A stretch of 64,000 bases of DNA from JAVJSU01 sp040219275 (GCA_040219275.1 JAVJSU010000099.1:186001-250000), one strand, 5' to 3'. Shown: positions 16,857 through 26,273, counted from the first letter of the stretch. Notes: generated by a model from the letters alone, not told the origin. Program-made: numbers and translations.

Positions 16857-19235
16857 ATGACAAATATTAGCGATATTCAAATCCCTCATGAAGATCTTCC
16901 ACTCTGGATGCGCCGCGCCCGTGAAAACGTGGATTGGGGCATTGTCATTATCGGCATCATCAGTGCATTAGTCGCATGGTCTTTTGTCTTGCAACCCGGA
17001 CTTCCACTCACCAACCAGAGTGAGAATTATGTATATATGACAGAAAATTATGCAGAGGCAATACAAGAAGGACGACTGTATCCGCGTTGGAATCCATATG
17101 CCAATTATGGTTACGGTGCGCCTGTTCCGCACTATACGCCGCCTGCCGCACCCTATAGCGCCGCACTTATCGAATTGCTATTTACGGCAAATGGCATAAA
17201 CGCCGTGCGAATCCTCTTTGTGCTATCACTTTGCGGTGCAGGGATGATGACCTATGTGTTCGTTTTGCGAGAAGCGGGTGCACGCGTTGCCATGATTGCC
17301 GCAGTAGCCTATGTTTATAGTCCCTATGTAGGGATAATCGCCCCGCATATTGAAGGCAATTTATCGGCTGTTATGGCGAGCGCATTTTTGCCTGCATTGT
17401 TATGGAGTGTGAATCGCTTATTACGAATTAACAGCGCGTTCGATCTAATTTTTGTCATATTCTTTGGCACACTCCTCATCCTGACGAACATTCAATGGGC
17501 AATAGCCAGCATTTTATTGGCGATCCTGTTCGCAACCTATCAACTCATCTCCGGAAAAACCACATTCAAACGCTGGATACACCTGAATCTTATCATTGGC
17601 TTGAGCCTATTTTTATCGAGCTTCTTCTGGCTTCCGGCAGTCCTGGAGCATGATCTCGTACAATGGCAAACGAACAGGCTTTTCCCTCAATTTTTTACAC
17701 TAAACTGGCAAACTCTTTTCTCATCACTACCACGCATTGATCTCAACGAGTTGGTGCCATCACCCCATTACACCTTGGGATTACCCATCATTATCCTCAT
17801 TATCGTTTCGTTATTTGCGATAATTCGAATCGAACTAATTAGGCTACGTAAATTATCGTTCTCAGGCTTTTTCTTTCTGGTCGGCACGCTATTAATCATT
17901 TTCACCATCACAACCATGCCAGACGAAACGGGTATGTTGGGTATCATTTCATTCTGTTTTGCAGTGAGCGCGGGTGCGCTGAGGCATATCTATGAGGGGA
18001 TTCCGGTTTATTATCGACGCTTATTCGCGCCCTTATGTCTGGTAACCATACTCACGCTGTCCGCCCCTGTTTGGTTATCACCTCGCTTGACGACGACCAT
18101 CAGTGACACAAGTCCAACAGCCCAGATCAATCATGAAATATCCGGATTTGGCATCGCCGCCGCACCAAGATATGCGGATTTCCCAATCACTACAACATCA
18201 TCAATTCAACTCAGTCAGGCATTGCTCAATGGGTATGTCTCCGGTGAAGTGTCACGGATTTCTCTCGATCAACGCTCACTTGGGCGCGAATTTGATTTAA
18301 TTCAAGCAGAAAGCCATCAAGACAGGTATCAGATATGCATCAATCAAGCCGTCACTTTAGACATGCTTCGGGCGTACTTCGACGGCTGGAAAGTCACTAT
18401 GCAGATTGCGCCTGTGCAAACACCTCGAAGTTGTAATAATCCAATTGACCAATCCAGTAACCGTATCGCCACATTAAGCCCACAGGAAGAAAGCGGTCTG
18501 ATTGCAATTGACATCCCCAGTTCAAACCAGCAACGCATCATGACGATCAGTTTGGACGATACGGATGTTCGGCGCGCGGCATGGATCATTAGTTGGGCAA
18601 CCGTTACCATGTTGAGCGTAAGCCTGTTGTTTCGCTTAAGGCGAGGGGAAAGCACGACTTACATTTACTTTCCGATGCCTGATAGCAGTGAAGCGCGATT
18701 GTTGTTTGTGATTGTAGTTGCTTTTGCGACTGCGATTGTGACCCTCACCTCGCCAACCTCGCCATTGACACTTTATGCTACACCGGGCTATTCGTTGAAC
18801 AATACCATCGCCGCACCTAATAACCGCACCAATGAGGGCATTCAATTAATCTCATATCGCTTGAATCAGACAACCTTCGTACCTGGCGAATCGCTGGAAC
18901 TATTTCTCGCGTGGCGCAAAAATCTTAATGATCCGCTTCGGGAAAATTTCCGTGTTCAGGTACATATCCGTGACCCACAACAAAATATTCGATGGAGCGA
19001 ATCACTTTATCAGCAACCGGGAGGCTTTCCGACACGCCGCTGGATTAGGGGGTTCTTCGTAAGCGACCGCCATCAGCTTACGCTAGACAATCTTATACCC
19101 GGTGAATATGAAGTCGTGATTGAAATTTATGTATGTGAACCGGAATGCGTGGATAGCCGTCGTGTCACCTTTTTTGATGAAAACCAACAAATCGGACAGG
19201 AGTTCGTCTTACCGCTTCGCATCCAGGTGAATTAG
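16857..19235 (+). CDS. Large multi-pass membrane protein, YfhO/PTPS-related type
   Basis: About 792 residues. A first helix (WGIVIIGIISALVAWSFVL) is followed by a loop with YPRWNPYANYGYGAPVPHYTPP, which resembles the outer-loop signature (RW.P....G.G.P....Y.P) of the GT-C-like, YfhO/'6-pyruvoyl-tetrahydropterin synthase-related' membrane proteins. About ten further helices follow. After a long outer domain and two more helices, the last ~130 residues form a soluble beta-rich domain (ESLELFLAWRKN, EYEVVIEIYVCEPECVDSRRV). GT-C members move sugars from lipid carriers, but no catalytic acid was identified, so this role is only suggested. The ATG at 16857 is preferred to a GTG at 16815; neither has a good ribosome site. 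Confidence 0.75.
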   Translation: MTNISDIQIPHEDLPLWMRRARENVDWGIVIIGIISALVAWSFVLQPGLPLTNQSENYVYMTENYAEAIQEGRLYPRWNPYANYGYGAPVPHYTPPAAPYSAALIELLFTANGINAVRILFVLSLCGAGMMTYVFVLREAGARVAMIAAVAYVYSPYVGIIAPHIEGNLSAVMASAFLPALLWSVNRLLRINSAFDLIFVIFFGTLLILTNIQWAIASILLAILFATYQLISGKTTFKRWIHLNLIIGLSLFLSSFFWLPAVLEHDLVQWQTNRLFPQFFTLNWQTLFSSLPRIDLNELVPSPHYTLGLPIIILIIVSLFAIIRIELIRLRKLSFSGFFFLVGTLLIIFTITTMPDETGMLGIISFCFAVSAGALRHIYEGIPVYYRRLFAPLCLVTILTLSAPVWLSPRLTTTISDTSPTAQINHEISGFGIAAAPRYADFPITTTSSIQLSQALLNGYVSGEVSRISLDQRSLGREFDLIQAESHQDRYQICINQAVTLDMLRAYFDGWKVTMQIAPVQTPRSCNNPIDQSSNRIATLSPQEESGLIAIDIPSSNQQRIMTISLDDTDVRRAAWIISWATVTMLSVSLLFRLRRGESTTYIYFPMPDSSEARLLFVIVVAFATAIVTLTSPTSPLTLYATPGYSLNNTIAAPNNRTNEGIQLISYRLNQTTFVPGESLELFLAWRKNLNDPLRENFRVQVHIRDPQQNIRWSESLYQQPGGFPTRRWIRGFFVSDRHQLTLDNLIPGEYEVVIEIYVCEPECVDSRRVTFFDENQQIGQEFVLPLRIQVN

Positions 19236-19239
19236 GTAG

Positions 19240-19269
19240 TTGTTATATCGTACAGTCATTGGCTACAAT
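19240..19269 (+). promoter_or_regulatory. Putative sigma-70 promoter for the TPR-UROD-rsmD operon
   Basis: TTGTTA (19240-19245), an 18-bp spacer and TACAAT (19264-19269) lie in the 69-bp gap, about 35 bp before the start codon of the small TPR gene. Confidence 0.55.
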
Positions 19270-19304
19270 ATACACACTTTTGAGATTTTTGAGGAGCAAA
19301 ACGA

Positions 19305-19652
19305 ATGTCAAGTCAAAATGTAAACCAACTCATTGGACATGCTTGGAAGTTACACCGCGAAGGTGATAATGCCAATGCGATTAAGGAATTCCAAAAAGTA
19401 ACCGACGTTGCCCATGACAGTGTGGATGCCTACTACGGCTTAGGTCTCGCCTTGCGGGCGAATGGTGACATCGAAGGGGCGAAGAAGGCATTCCAAACAA
19501 GTTATGATCTCACGACACAGGCGTTAACGGCAGTTCGCAAAGTTGCTGAAGCTGAAGGTGTCATGGGAAATAGCTTAGAGGCTGATCGCTTTATGATGCT
19601 GACCCGTATGGCTTCGCAACGCCTTGCTGAGGTTGGCGTAACCGTCAATTAA
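19305..19652 (+). CDS. Small TPR protein (115 aa)
   Basis: A soluble helical protein with two clear TPR units: HAWKLHREGDNANAIKEFQKV and AYYGLGLALRANGDIEGAKKAF, then a capping helix. It has no signal or membrane segment. GAGGAG stands 7 nt before ATG, one of the best ribosome sites in the window. It heads a plus-strand run with a URO-D protein (11 bp later) and rsmD. Probably an adaptor; partner unknown. Confidence 0.85.
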   Translation: MSSQNVNQLIGHAWKLHREGDNANAIKEFQKVTDVAHDSVDAYYGLGLALRANGDIEGAKKAFQTSYDLTTQALTAVRKVAEAEGVMGNSLEADRFMMLTRMASQRLAEVGVTVN

Positions 19653-19663
19653 GCATTCCCCCT

Positions 19664-20668
19664 ATGGATAAACGTGAACGATTAGAAAGAACCATCGCGG
19701 GCGATTCTGTAGATCGCCCGCCTGTTGCATTATGGCGCTACTTTCCCGGTGACGATCAAAGAAGTGCTGATTTTGCACATGCTTCACTACACTTTCAACT
19801 CCAATATGATTGGGACTTTCTAAAAGTCACGCCTGCCAGCACTTATTGTGTTGCCGATCATGGGAGCAAAGATTTTCGTTCAGCAAGTTTTTCGGGAGAT
19901 CGGGAAATTAGCAAATTCGCCGTGCAAAAGTCTTTACAGTGGACTGAATTGCGCCCGATTGAACCATCACGCGGCGAATATGGCAAACAACTAGAAGCAC
20001 TCCGGCTGATTGGAGATGGGCTACACGCTGAACAAACGCCTTTTCTAGCAACCGTATTTAGTCCATTGGCACAGGCGGCACGATTTGCAGGCGAATCTAC
20101 ACTTACACGGCATCTACGCTTAAGAACAGATCGCGTTAGAACCGGGCTGAATGCCATCACAGAAAGCCTACTGCGCTTTATCGAAGCCTTAAAGCGCATC
20201 GACATTGCAGGCATTTATTATGTGGTTGAACATGCAGATTTTGATATCTTATCCGAAGAAGAATATCGAATATTTGGCACGCCTTACGATTACAAAGTGT
20301 TCGACGCATTGTCTCCGCGCTGGTGGCTAAATATCGTTCAGCTTAAAGGCAATGCCCCGATGTTTGACCTAGCCAGCGCCTATCCAGTGCACGCAATTAA
20401 TTGGGACAATCTGGAAAGTACCGTTGACCTTGCGACGGCAAAACTCGCATTTCCGCGCGCACTATGTACGGGCTTATCTGCTATACCAAGTTTGCAAGAT
20501 GGTACTCCTACGGTTGTTCGTGATCGTGCACGTACTGCTTTTGAGCAAATGGATAAACGCAGATTGATTCTGAGTGCCGGAGATGCAACAACAATCGCAA
20601 CGCCAATTTCAAATTATCGCGCCGCAAGAGACATCGTACAACTAATGCAAGGTGGAATAAACACATGA
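19664..20668 (+). CDS. Uroporphyrinogen decarboxylase (URO-D) family protein
   Basis: 334 residues with the URO-D barrel pattern: it opens MDKRERLERTIAGDSVDRPPVALWRYFPGDD, and near the end carries HAINWD and a region with LSAGDATTI, counterparts of the family's active-site strands. The true HemE signature PVI..Y.GAP..L.. is absent, and the N-terminal RPPVALWRYF resembles the MtaA/CmuA-like methyltransferase side of the family. The substrate is therefore open; I would not call it hemE. Its stop overlaps the rsmD start (ATGA), so the two are translationally coupled. Confidence 0.8.
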   Translation: MDKRERLERTIAGDSVDRPPVALWRYFPGDDQRSADFAHASLHFQLQYDWDFLKVTPASTYCVADHGSKDFRSASFSGDREISKFAVQKSLQWTELRPIEPSRGEYGKQLEALRLIGDGLHAEQTPFLATVFSPLAQAARFAGESTLTRHLRLRTDRVRTGLNAITESLLRFIEALKRIDIAGIYYVVEHADFDILSEEEYRIFGTPYDYKVFDALSPRWWLNIVQLKGNAPMFDLASAYPVHAINWDNLESTVDLATAKLAFPRALCTGLSAIPSLQDGTPTVVRDRARTAFEQMDKRRLILSAGDATTIATPISNYRAARDIVQLMQGGINT

Positions 20669-21234
20669 TCCGGGTTATCTCAGGCAGTGCAAAAGGCAAA
20701 CGCTTAAAACTCGTTCCAGGCGATAGCACCCGCCCCATTATGGATCGTGCAAAAGAGGCGCTATTCAGCATTATTGGTCGCGATATTATTGACGCTACTG
20801 TACTTGATCTCTTCGCAGGAACGGGGAGTGTCGGCATAGAGGCATTAAGTCGGGGTGCAAGTAAAGCGGTCTTCATTGACCTGGATCGCATGGCAATAAA
20901 AACGATACAGGAGAATCTGGAACTTACTAAGCTCAAAGAGAATGCGATAGTCCGGCGTGCAGATGCACTCAGCTTACTTAAACAAACGCCGCCACCCGAC
21001 CCTTATGACTTTATTTATATCGCCCCGCCGCAATATAAAGATTTATGGTGGCAAGCGTTAAGCATATTAGACTCCAGCCCTGAATGGATCGGCGAATATA
21101 CGAAAGTAATCGTTCAAATTGATCCAAATGAACAACAGGACAAACAATTACAACATCTTGAGGGTTATGACAGTCGAATCTATGGTAAAACATTATTGTG
21201 GTTCTTTGAGAAAAAGGACGAAGAGGAAGACTAA
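20665..21234 (+). CDS. rsmD: 16S rRNA (guanine-N2)-methyltransferase, RsmD family
   Basis: 189 residues. The start MIRVISGSAKGKRLKLVPG with RPIMDRAKEALFSII is the RsmD signature, and VLDLFAGTGSVGIEALSRGA (47-66) is the SAM-binding motif I. In motif IV the usual (D/N)PPY/F is A120-P-P-Q-Y124, so the acidic or amide residue that normally contacts the target amino group is missing. I believe this APPQY form recurs in related Chloroflexota proteins, which would argue for a lineage variant rather than decay, but I cannot check. The expected product is m2G966 in 16S rRNA. The gene overlaps the URO-D gene by 4 nt. Confidence 0.88.
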   Translation: MIRVISGSAKGKRLKLVPGDSTRPIMDRAKEALFSIIGRDIIDATVLDLFAGTGSVGIEALSRGASKAVFIDLDRMAIKTIQENLELTKLKENAIVRRADALSLLKQTPPPDPYDFIYIAPPQYKDLWWQALSILDSSPEWIGEYTKVIVQIDPNEQQDKQLQHLEGYDSRIYGKTLLWFFEKKDEEED

Positions 21235-21240
21235 ACCCAG

Positions 21241-21669
21241 ATGAATGATTTGGAAAAACTAGAAAAAATTGCGCTAGAACTCATCACATCTTATGAGATA
21301 ACTACGCCACCGGTGCCTATCGAAAGTATGCTCAAAAACCCAAAAGATGGCATGTGGAAACAGGTCGATGTCAATCAGCTTTCGGGATCGTTCATCAGTG
21401 TGAAAGATCGCTATTCACCGCGCATGTCATTGGCACGCTTGTTAGTACGCCATGTTGCAACAAGCGAGTGGGGCAAAGAGCGCCAGTTACAACAATTGCT
21501 CATTCAGGATGAAAATCATATTTATGCTTTTGCACGGATGCTTGTCATGCCGGCATCTATGATCTCATCGCTGAGTACTGCTTCCAGAAACCCGACTATG
21601 ATTAGCATGAAGTTTGAAGTCCCGGAAGATGACGCTCGTCAGCGGATGTTTGATCTCGTTAGAATTTAG
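21241..21669 (+). CDS. ImmA/IrrE-like protein lacking the metal site
   Basis: 142 residues. ELITSYEITTPPVPIESMLKNP resembles the first helix and PVPIE strand of the ImmA/IrrE (DUF955) peptidase fold, and YAFARMLVMPASMI matches the F-A-x-x-L-L-M-P segment. Where the catalytic HEXXH should be, the sequence reads SLARLLVRHVATSEWG, with no HE pair, so peptidase activity is unlikely. It begins 6 bp after rsmD. This could be a non-catalytic sensor relative; family placement is by pattern only. Confidence 0.6.
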   Translation: MNDLEKLEKIALELITSYEITTPPVPIESMLKNPKDGMWKQVDVNQLSGSFISVKDRYSPRMSLARLLVRHVATSEWGKERQLQQLLIQDENHIYAFARMLVMPASMISSLSTASRNPTMISMKFEVPEDDARQRMFDLVRI

Positions 21670-21754
21670 CCGATGTTAGCAACCTGCAATCACTTGGCAT
21701 ATTAACATCACTATAATATTTCAGCACAAGGTCATATCAGCTGAAAGAAATTTT

Positions 21755-22372
21755 ATGATTACATTACTTGACTATCGACGTAAAGTTGGTGATTTGTATC
21801 GGCTCATCCGTGAAAATCGCACCGATTCACCGCACACTTATCAATCGTTCAAATCGACACGCGATGATTTATTTGGGTTACATCCACAATCCCCGTTGGA
21901 TGCCAATCAAAAATCATCCTTTAAGGGACTTCGCTACTTTGCCTATGATCCAGCCTTTCGAGTGGTTGTTACACCAAAACCGATAGAAAACCCACAGGTT
22001 TATACAGTTGATGTTGGTGATGATGGTGCGTTCAAAATGCGTCAATTTGCTGAAGTGAACATCAACTTACCTACAGGCACGGGCACATTAGGGGTCTTCT
22101 GGATTGAAGGCTATGGTGGCGGGGTTTTTATTCCATTTAGAGATGAAAGCAACGGCACAGAAACATATGGTGGCGGGCGCTACATCCTCGATACCATAAA
22201 AGGGGCTGATCTTGGTGTAACAGAGGATGGCGCATTGATACTCGATTTTAATTACGCCTATCATCCATCATGCTACTATAATCCACGCTGGGTATGCCCA
22301 CTCGCCCCACCCCAAAACCACCTTAGTTTCCCCGTACCCACAGGCGAAATGCTCATGACTGCGGATAAATAA
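21755..22372 (+). CDS. DUF1684 family protein
   Basis: 205 residues, with the recognisable DUF1684 pattern: KGLRYFAYDPAFRV, FIPFRDESNGTETYGGGRYI, LDFNYAYHPSCYYNPRWVCPLAPPQNHLSFPVPTGE (quoted in parts along positions 22246-22355). The Y-H-P-S-C and CPLAP cysteines and the GGGRY motif are conserved family marks. Biochemical function of the family is not established. A perfect TATAAT at 21712-21717 lies about 40 bp upstream without a good -35. Length is normal for the short, cytoplasmic members. Confidence 0.85.
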   Translation: MITLLDYRRKVGDLYRLIRENRTDSPHTYQSFKSTRDDLFGLHPQSPLDANQKSSFKGLRYFAYDPAFRVVVTPKPIENPQVYTVDVGDDGAFKMRQFAEVNINLPTGTGTLGVFWIEGYGGGVFIPFRDESNGTETYGGGRYILDTIKGADLGVTEDGALILDFNYAYHPSCYYNPRWVCPLAPPQNHLSFPVPTGEMLMTADK

Positions 22373-22378
22373 ATAAGA

Positions 22379-22405
22379 GAGAAGCAGACATAAAACCTAC
22401 TTCTC
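22379..22405. terminator. Weak hairpin between convergent genes
   Basis: GAGAAG (22379-22384) and CTTCTC (22400-22405) pair across a 15-nt loop in the 73-bp gap between the DUF1684 gene and the convergent M20 peptidase gene. No T-run follows directly, so terminator function is uncertain. Confidence 0.25.
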
Positions 22406-22445
22406 AATGATACTATTATTGTGTTGTGATTTGTCGTTATGAAGC

Positions 22446-23627
22446 CTATGAATTTTGCTCAATCAGGCGATAGATCGTTGAAGTTAGCAAATTAATACGC
22501 TCAAACATCACTGGCAAATAGATCGTTTCTTGATCCGTGTGTATGCCCTGTGTCGGTGCACCCATGCCACAGATAGAGGCGGTACCCGTTGCACTAACAA
22601 AATTTGCATCACTACCCCCACCACGCGCAATCGGGACGACATTTTGCCCCAGCCGCTCGGCTTCTTTGAGCACAATATCAACCATCAACTGATTGCTATC
22701 GGTGCGTTCCATCGGCGGAATAAACGCATCAACAACTGCTTCTGCGGAATCCCACAAATCTAAGCCCTCGTTATAAACATATTTGTCCGTGATGATCTCC
22801 TGAATCGCATCACGGATTTCTTCCCCGTCTGCAAGTCGCTCAAACCGGAAGCTCGCTGTACCTGTGACCGTACCAGCAACCGTATTCGGTGAAATTCCGC
22901 CCGCAATAGTGCCAACATTGGTTGAAATACCACGCGAATCATCACTCAACGCATGGATTTTTGTGATACGCGGGGCAAGCGCCGCAATCGCGCTCAAGCC
23001 AAGATGCGCTGTGCCGGAATGACTCGCTTTACCGTGAATCGTAAAGTTAATCGCGCCGTAACCACGCCGTTGATAGACCACACCAAGCGGCACAGTCGGC
23101 GAAAGCTCGCCCTGCGGAAAGCCCGGTTCCAGCCCGATAGCATAATCAGCCCCTACATGCCCGCCAAGATACCAGTCCCGGATCGTCGGTGAACCCTTTT
23201 CTTCGTTGGCACTTATTGCCATCTGCACGTCAAAATCGTCCATCAATTCTTGCATAGCAAGCATGGACCAAATCCCCATCAGCATACCGCCCTTGATGTC
23301 CCCGACACCAGGACCGCGCACGTAGCCATCAGGGAGTGATTCATAATGGAGAAAGTCACCTTCCGGTGGAAAAACAGTGTCCATATGGCTAATCAACAAA
23401 ATACGGGGCTTCGCAGTCCCATTTCCTGCCTTAATCAGCCGATGACGAGCATTAATCACTTCAACGGTAAATCCCCATTGGGATACCATCCGTGACACCA
23501 TATCCATACCTTGATCGACACCTTGCGTATTGTCAGTAAAGGTATTGAGTTCAACAAATGTTTTGAAGGTATCTTCAATTTGAACTTTACGTTCATCAAT
23601 CCAGTTGTGTAGATCAGAAAGTTGCAT
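22446..23627 (-). CDS. M20 family metallopeptidase (CPG2/ArgE-DapE type)
   Basis: 393 residues. The two-metal site is readable: H81-x-D83 in LLISHMDTV, bridging D110 in RGPGVGDIKGG, E142/E143 in SANEEKG, E167 in IGLEPG, and the last His in TQGIHTDQE near 366. The dimerisation domain lies in between (INFTIHGKASHSG). GGGSDANFV is typical of the carboxypeptidase G2-like branch, which removes C-terminal Glu from peptides or folates; the actual substrate is unknown. AGAGG stands 4 nt before ATG. No signal peptide, so it is cytoplasmic. Confidence 0.93.
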   Translation of the reverse strand: MQLSDLHNWIDERKVQIEDTFKTFVELNTFTDNTQGVDQGMDMVSRMVSQWGFTVEVINARHRLIKAGNGTAKPRILLISHMDTVFPPEGDFLHYESLPDGYVRGPGVGDIKGGMLMGIWSMLAMQELMDDFDVQMAISANEEKGSPTIRDWYLGGHVGADYAIGLEPGFPQGELSPTVPLGVVYQRRGYGAINFTIHGKASHSGTAHLGLSAIAALAPRITKIHALSDDSRGISTNVGTIAGGISPNTVAGTVTGTASFRFERLADGEEIRDAIQEIITDKYVYNEGLDLWDSAEAVVDAFIPPMERTDSNQLMVDIVLKEAERLGQNVVPIARGGGSDANFVSATGTASICGMGAPTQGIHTDQETIYLPVMFERINLLTSTIYRLIEQNS

Positions 23628-23650
23628 GGTTCCTCTATTTATGTTGTGGT

Positions 23651-24577
23651 TTAACTGCGTATAAAAAGCAGATTTACGACATCCATATGTTGCATTAGGC
23701 GCGTTGTCATGTCTACTATCATCTGAGTTTTATTGGTAATCTCAACCAGACTGCTATCTTCATTAACGACGAAAACCTTGCTAAAACCCAGACCAAGCAC
23801 CTCAGCAACAGCCGATTCCGGAACGACATCAAAGGCTTTCAAAGCAGACGGGTTAAATTCCATAATCAGGTTAATGTTCGGAGAATTAGCGATGAGGTTT
23901 TTCATCCCGCGCAACGCCCCCATCTCCGCGCCTTCTATATCCATCTTCACGAAATCTATCGCTTCGATGTTCATTTCGCTTAAAAGCGCGTCAATCGGCA
24001 CTGTCCGCACGGTAAATTTTTCAACCGGAAATTCATTCTGAATACGTGGGGCAACATCAGAGTCTCCGACATTCGCCTTTTGAATATCCAGTAATTTTTC
24101 GTCGTAATGGAGCGACCCACTCGCGGACATCATCAGGTAATCATAGAGTTCCGCAGTGCCTTCTTCTTCAGCAACTGCACTCTGCACAAGCGTCACATTC
24201 TTAAGATTTGCCGTGTTTTTATGCAAAACCTCGAATGTACGTGGGTGGGGTTCAAAAGCGATGACTTTGCCATTTTCACCCACCAATTGCGACATTAAAC
24301 GGGTGTAATAACCGACATGAGCGCCAATATCCAGCACGATCATACCGGGCTTGACGATCCGGTTGATCTGGGCGCGGGTTTCACTTTCATGACGGTCTGT
24401 GAGTAACTCAAGGCGAAACCAGAATGGATCATCCTCGATGGTTTGAAACCCTTTGCTTTTTTCCAGCATCGGCAATAAAACAGTGGTCAGCATTTTATTC
24501 ATGCCAACGTGAAGTGGACGAATGCGCTTAAAAGTTTTTCGGTAGATATTCAACCCGGTATTGAATAATAGGATCAT
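23651..24577 (-). CDS. FkbM family methyltransferase
   Basis: 308 residues. VKPGMIVLDIGAHVGYYTRLMSQLVGENGKVIAFEPHP holds SAM motif I (DIGAHVGYY) and the post-I acidic strand (AFEP). DFVKMDIEGAEMGALRGM is the hallmark of FkbM enzymes, which O-methylate sugars and natural products. The first ~55 residues are basic and hydrophobic without a clear membrane helix. It follows the M20 gene by 23 bp on the same strand. Substrate unknown. Confidence 0.92.
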   Translation of the reverse strand: MILLFNTGLNIYRKTFKRIRPLHVGMNKMLTTVLLPMLEKSKGFQTIEDDPFWFRLELLTDRHESETRAQINRIVKPGMIVLDIGAHVGYYTRLMSQLVGENGKVIAFEPHPRTFEVLHKNTANLKNVTLVQSAVAEEEGTAELYDYLMMSASGSLHYDEKLLDIQKANVGDSDVAPRIQNEFPVEKFTVRTVPIDALLSEMNIEAIDFVKMDIEGAEMGALRGMKNLIANSPNINLIMEFNPSALKAFDVVPESAVAEVLGLGFSKVFVVNEDSSLVEITNKTQMIVDMTTRLMQHMDVVNLLFIRS

Positions 24578-24645
24578 ACGGCGTTACCAATCAAATTTAT
24601 GCAGGTCAGTCAGTTTCCGATACAGCGGGTTCATTTTAACGCGAA

Positions 24646-25227
24646 TCAGACGGAATTTGACCCCACAGTTTCCCGTTGTTGCTTTTCATATTCCTTCAAT
24701 GCGACCATTTGAACTGGCATTATATTGATAAATGGACGTGTTTGACGTATGAGGTGCAACGCTTCATCCAGAGACATCCCCGAATGGATGAAATACGCCG
24801 CCGCGATTGTCGGTGCACGCCCGATTCCCCCCGCGCAATGGATATAGACTTTGCCATCCGCCTCTATTGCATTGCGGATAAACGCCACACCCTCCTCAAG
24901 ATGTTCGGGTGTTGGTGCATCATCATCCACAGTTGGTAAATAGCAGTAATTGTCGAGCGCAAGCCCGTTTTCAGCATCATCATATTCAATCCGCATGTTG
25001 ACGCTGTTGTGAATGCCCTCCGCTTCCAATCGTGTTTTGCCTGCCTTGCCATATTGCGGACCAATATAAATCTTATCCGTGATCTTGCTATATTTCAAAA
25101 TCGGCACACCCGTCACAATCGGTACACCCCGCGCATATAGCCAGACAACGGTAGTGATTAGCCCCTGTTTGCGGATGCGTTGCAAAAGTATACGTATGAT
25201 TTTGAAAATGAGTTTTAGATATTTCAA
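24646..25227 (-). CDS. Dual-specificity / tyrosine protein phosphatase
   Basis: 193 residues. The Cys-based phosphatase loop H130-C131-A-G-G-I-G-R137-A-P-T is intact (HCX5R), and D100-DD in the TVDDDAPTP loop is a candidate general acid. DKIYIGPQYGKAG is a DSP-like start. The N-terminal ~45 residues are basic and contain a hydrophobic stretch (GLITTVVWLYARGVPIVTGVPIL) that may attach to the membrane. Targets unknown; the window has no obvious tyrosine kinase. Confidence 0.92.
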   Translation of the reverse strand: MKYLKLIFKIIRILLQRIRKQGLITTVVWLYARGVPIVTGVPILKYSKITDKIYIGPQYGKAGKTRLEAEGIHNSVNMRIEYDDAENGLALDNYCYLPTVDDDAPTPEHLEEGVAFIRNAIEADGKVYIHCAGGIGRAPTIAAAYFIHSGMSLDEALHLIRQTRPFINIMPVQMVALKEYEKQQRETVGSNSV

Positions 25228-25271
25228 TCAAACACCTTTAAAACGTGCGACTAAGATAAAAATTTGATGGG

Positions 25272-26273
25272 CTAATTCTCTAGCACAATGCGATAACGAG
25301 CTTCGTTGTTGCGTACCCGGTTCAATGCGGCATTCACTTCGGACATCGGCATGACTTCTGTTTGAGCGATGATGTTATGCCGTGCGGAAAATTCCAGCAT
25401 TTCACGCATTGAGGAACGATTGCCGACAGAACTTCCTGTCACAACACGCTCACCGCCGACGAGATGACCGGAAGAAATCGCCAAATCACCGGGAACAGCG
25501 CCCACCATGCAAAAGGTCCCGAACGGGCGCAACATGCGTAAATAAGCACGCCAATCAAGCTGAACATTGACCGTGCACAAAATATAATCGAGGGTGTTTC
25601 GCATCGCCTTCATTTGCGCTTCGTCACGCGTGTTCACAAAATGATCCGCGCCAAACTCGCGTGCTTCGGCTTCTTTTTCAGGCGTGGTGGAAAATGCCGT
25701 GACCTCACAGCCCATCGCCCGCGCATATTGCAACGCCAGATGCCCGAGTCCGCCAATTCCTATCACGCCTACTTTACTAGAAGCGTTCACATGACGGCTT
25801 AATGGTGCATAGACCGTAATTCCCGCACATAATAACGGCGCGGCATTGACGGAATCCAACGCTTCAGGAATCGCATAAACAAAACGCGCATCTGCGTAGA
25901 TGGTTTCGGCAAATCCACCAAAATTATCACGGCAAGTCGCGCTACTTTTCTCGCAGACATTTTCATGCCCCTGTGTGCACCACTCACATTCGAGACAGCT
26001 TGAGGATTGCCAGCCAATACCTACACGCTGACCAACTTCGATCTGATTAACACGCGCCCCACGGTCACGCACAATCCCAATGATCTCATGCCCTGCTACC
26101 GCCGGATGATGATGTCCCCAATCTCCGTCAATAATGTGAATATCACTATGGCACACGCCACAATGGGTGATCTCTACCTGCACATCATATTCACCGAGTG
26201 CTTCTGGCTCATAGGTAAAGGGTTGGAGCACATCTTTAGGTTCTAACGCCGCATAAGCATGAATTGTCATCAT
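25272..26273 (-). CDS. Zinc-dependent NAD(P) alcohol dehydrogenase (MDR; YahK/CAD type)
   Basis: 333 residues. Catalytic zinc ligands are in CGVCHSDIH and AGHEIIG; the structural zinc cysteines are in SCLECEWCTQGHENVC. The Rossmann motif is GVIGIGGLGHLALQYARAMG. ENVCEKSSATCRDNFGGFAE and AAPLLCAGITVYAPL place it near the cinnamyl alcohol dehydrogenase/YahK branch that reduces aldehydes, often with NADPH. GAGGA precedes the ATG at 26273; a TTG immediately upstream is unlikely. Single gene in context, no operon partner of related function. Confidence 0.93.
   Translation of the reverse strand: MMTIHAYAALEPKDVLQPFTYEPEALGEYDVQVEITHCGVCHSDIHIIDGDWGHHHPAVAGHEIIGIVRDRGARVNQIEVGQRVGIGWQSSSCLECEWCTQGHENVCEKSSATCRDNFGGFAETIYADARFVYAIPEALDSVNAAPLLCAGITVYAPLSRHVNASSKVGVIGIGGLGHLALQYARAMGCEVTAFSTTPEKEAEAREFGADHFVNTRDEAQMKAMRNTLDYILCTVNVQLDWRAYLRMLRPFGTFCMVGAVPGDLAISSGHLVGGERVVTGSSVGNRSSMREMLEFSARHNIIAQTEVMPMSEVNAALNRVRNNEARYRIVLEN

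Noticed and set aside
19664..20668. Calling the URO-D family gene hemE
   Set aside because: The specific HemE N-terminal signature is missing and no other haem genes are near; left as family level.
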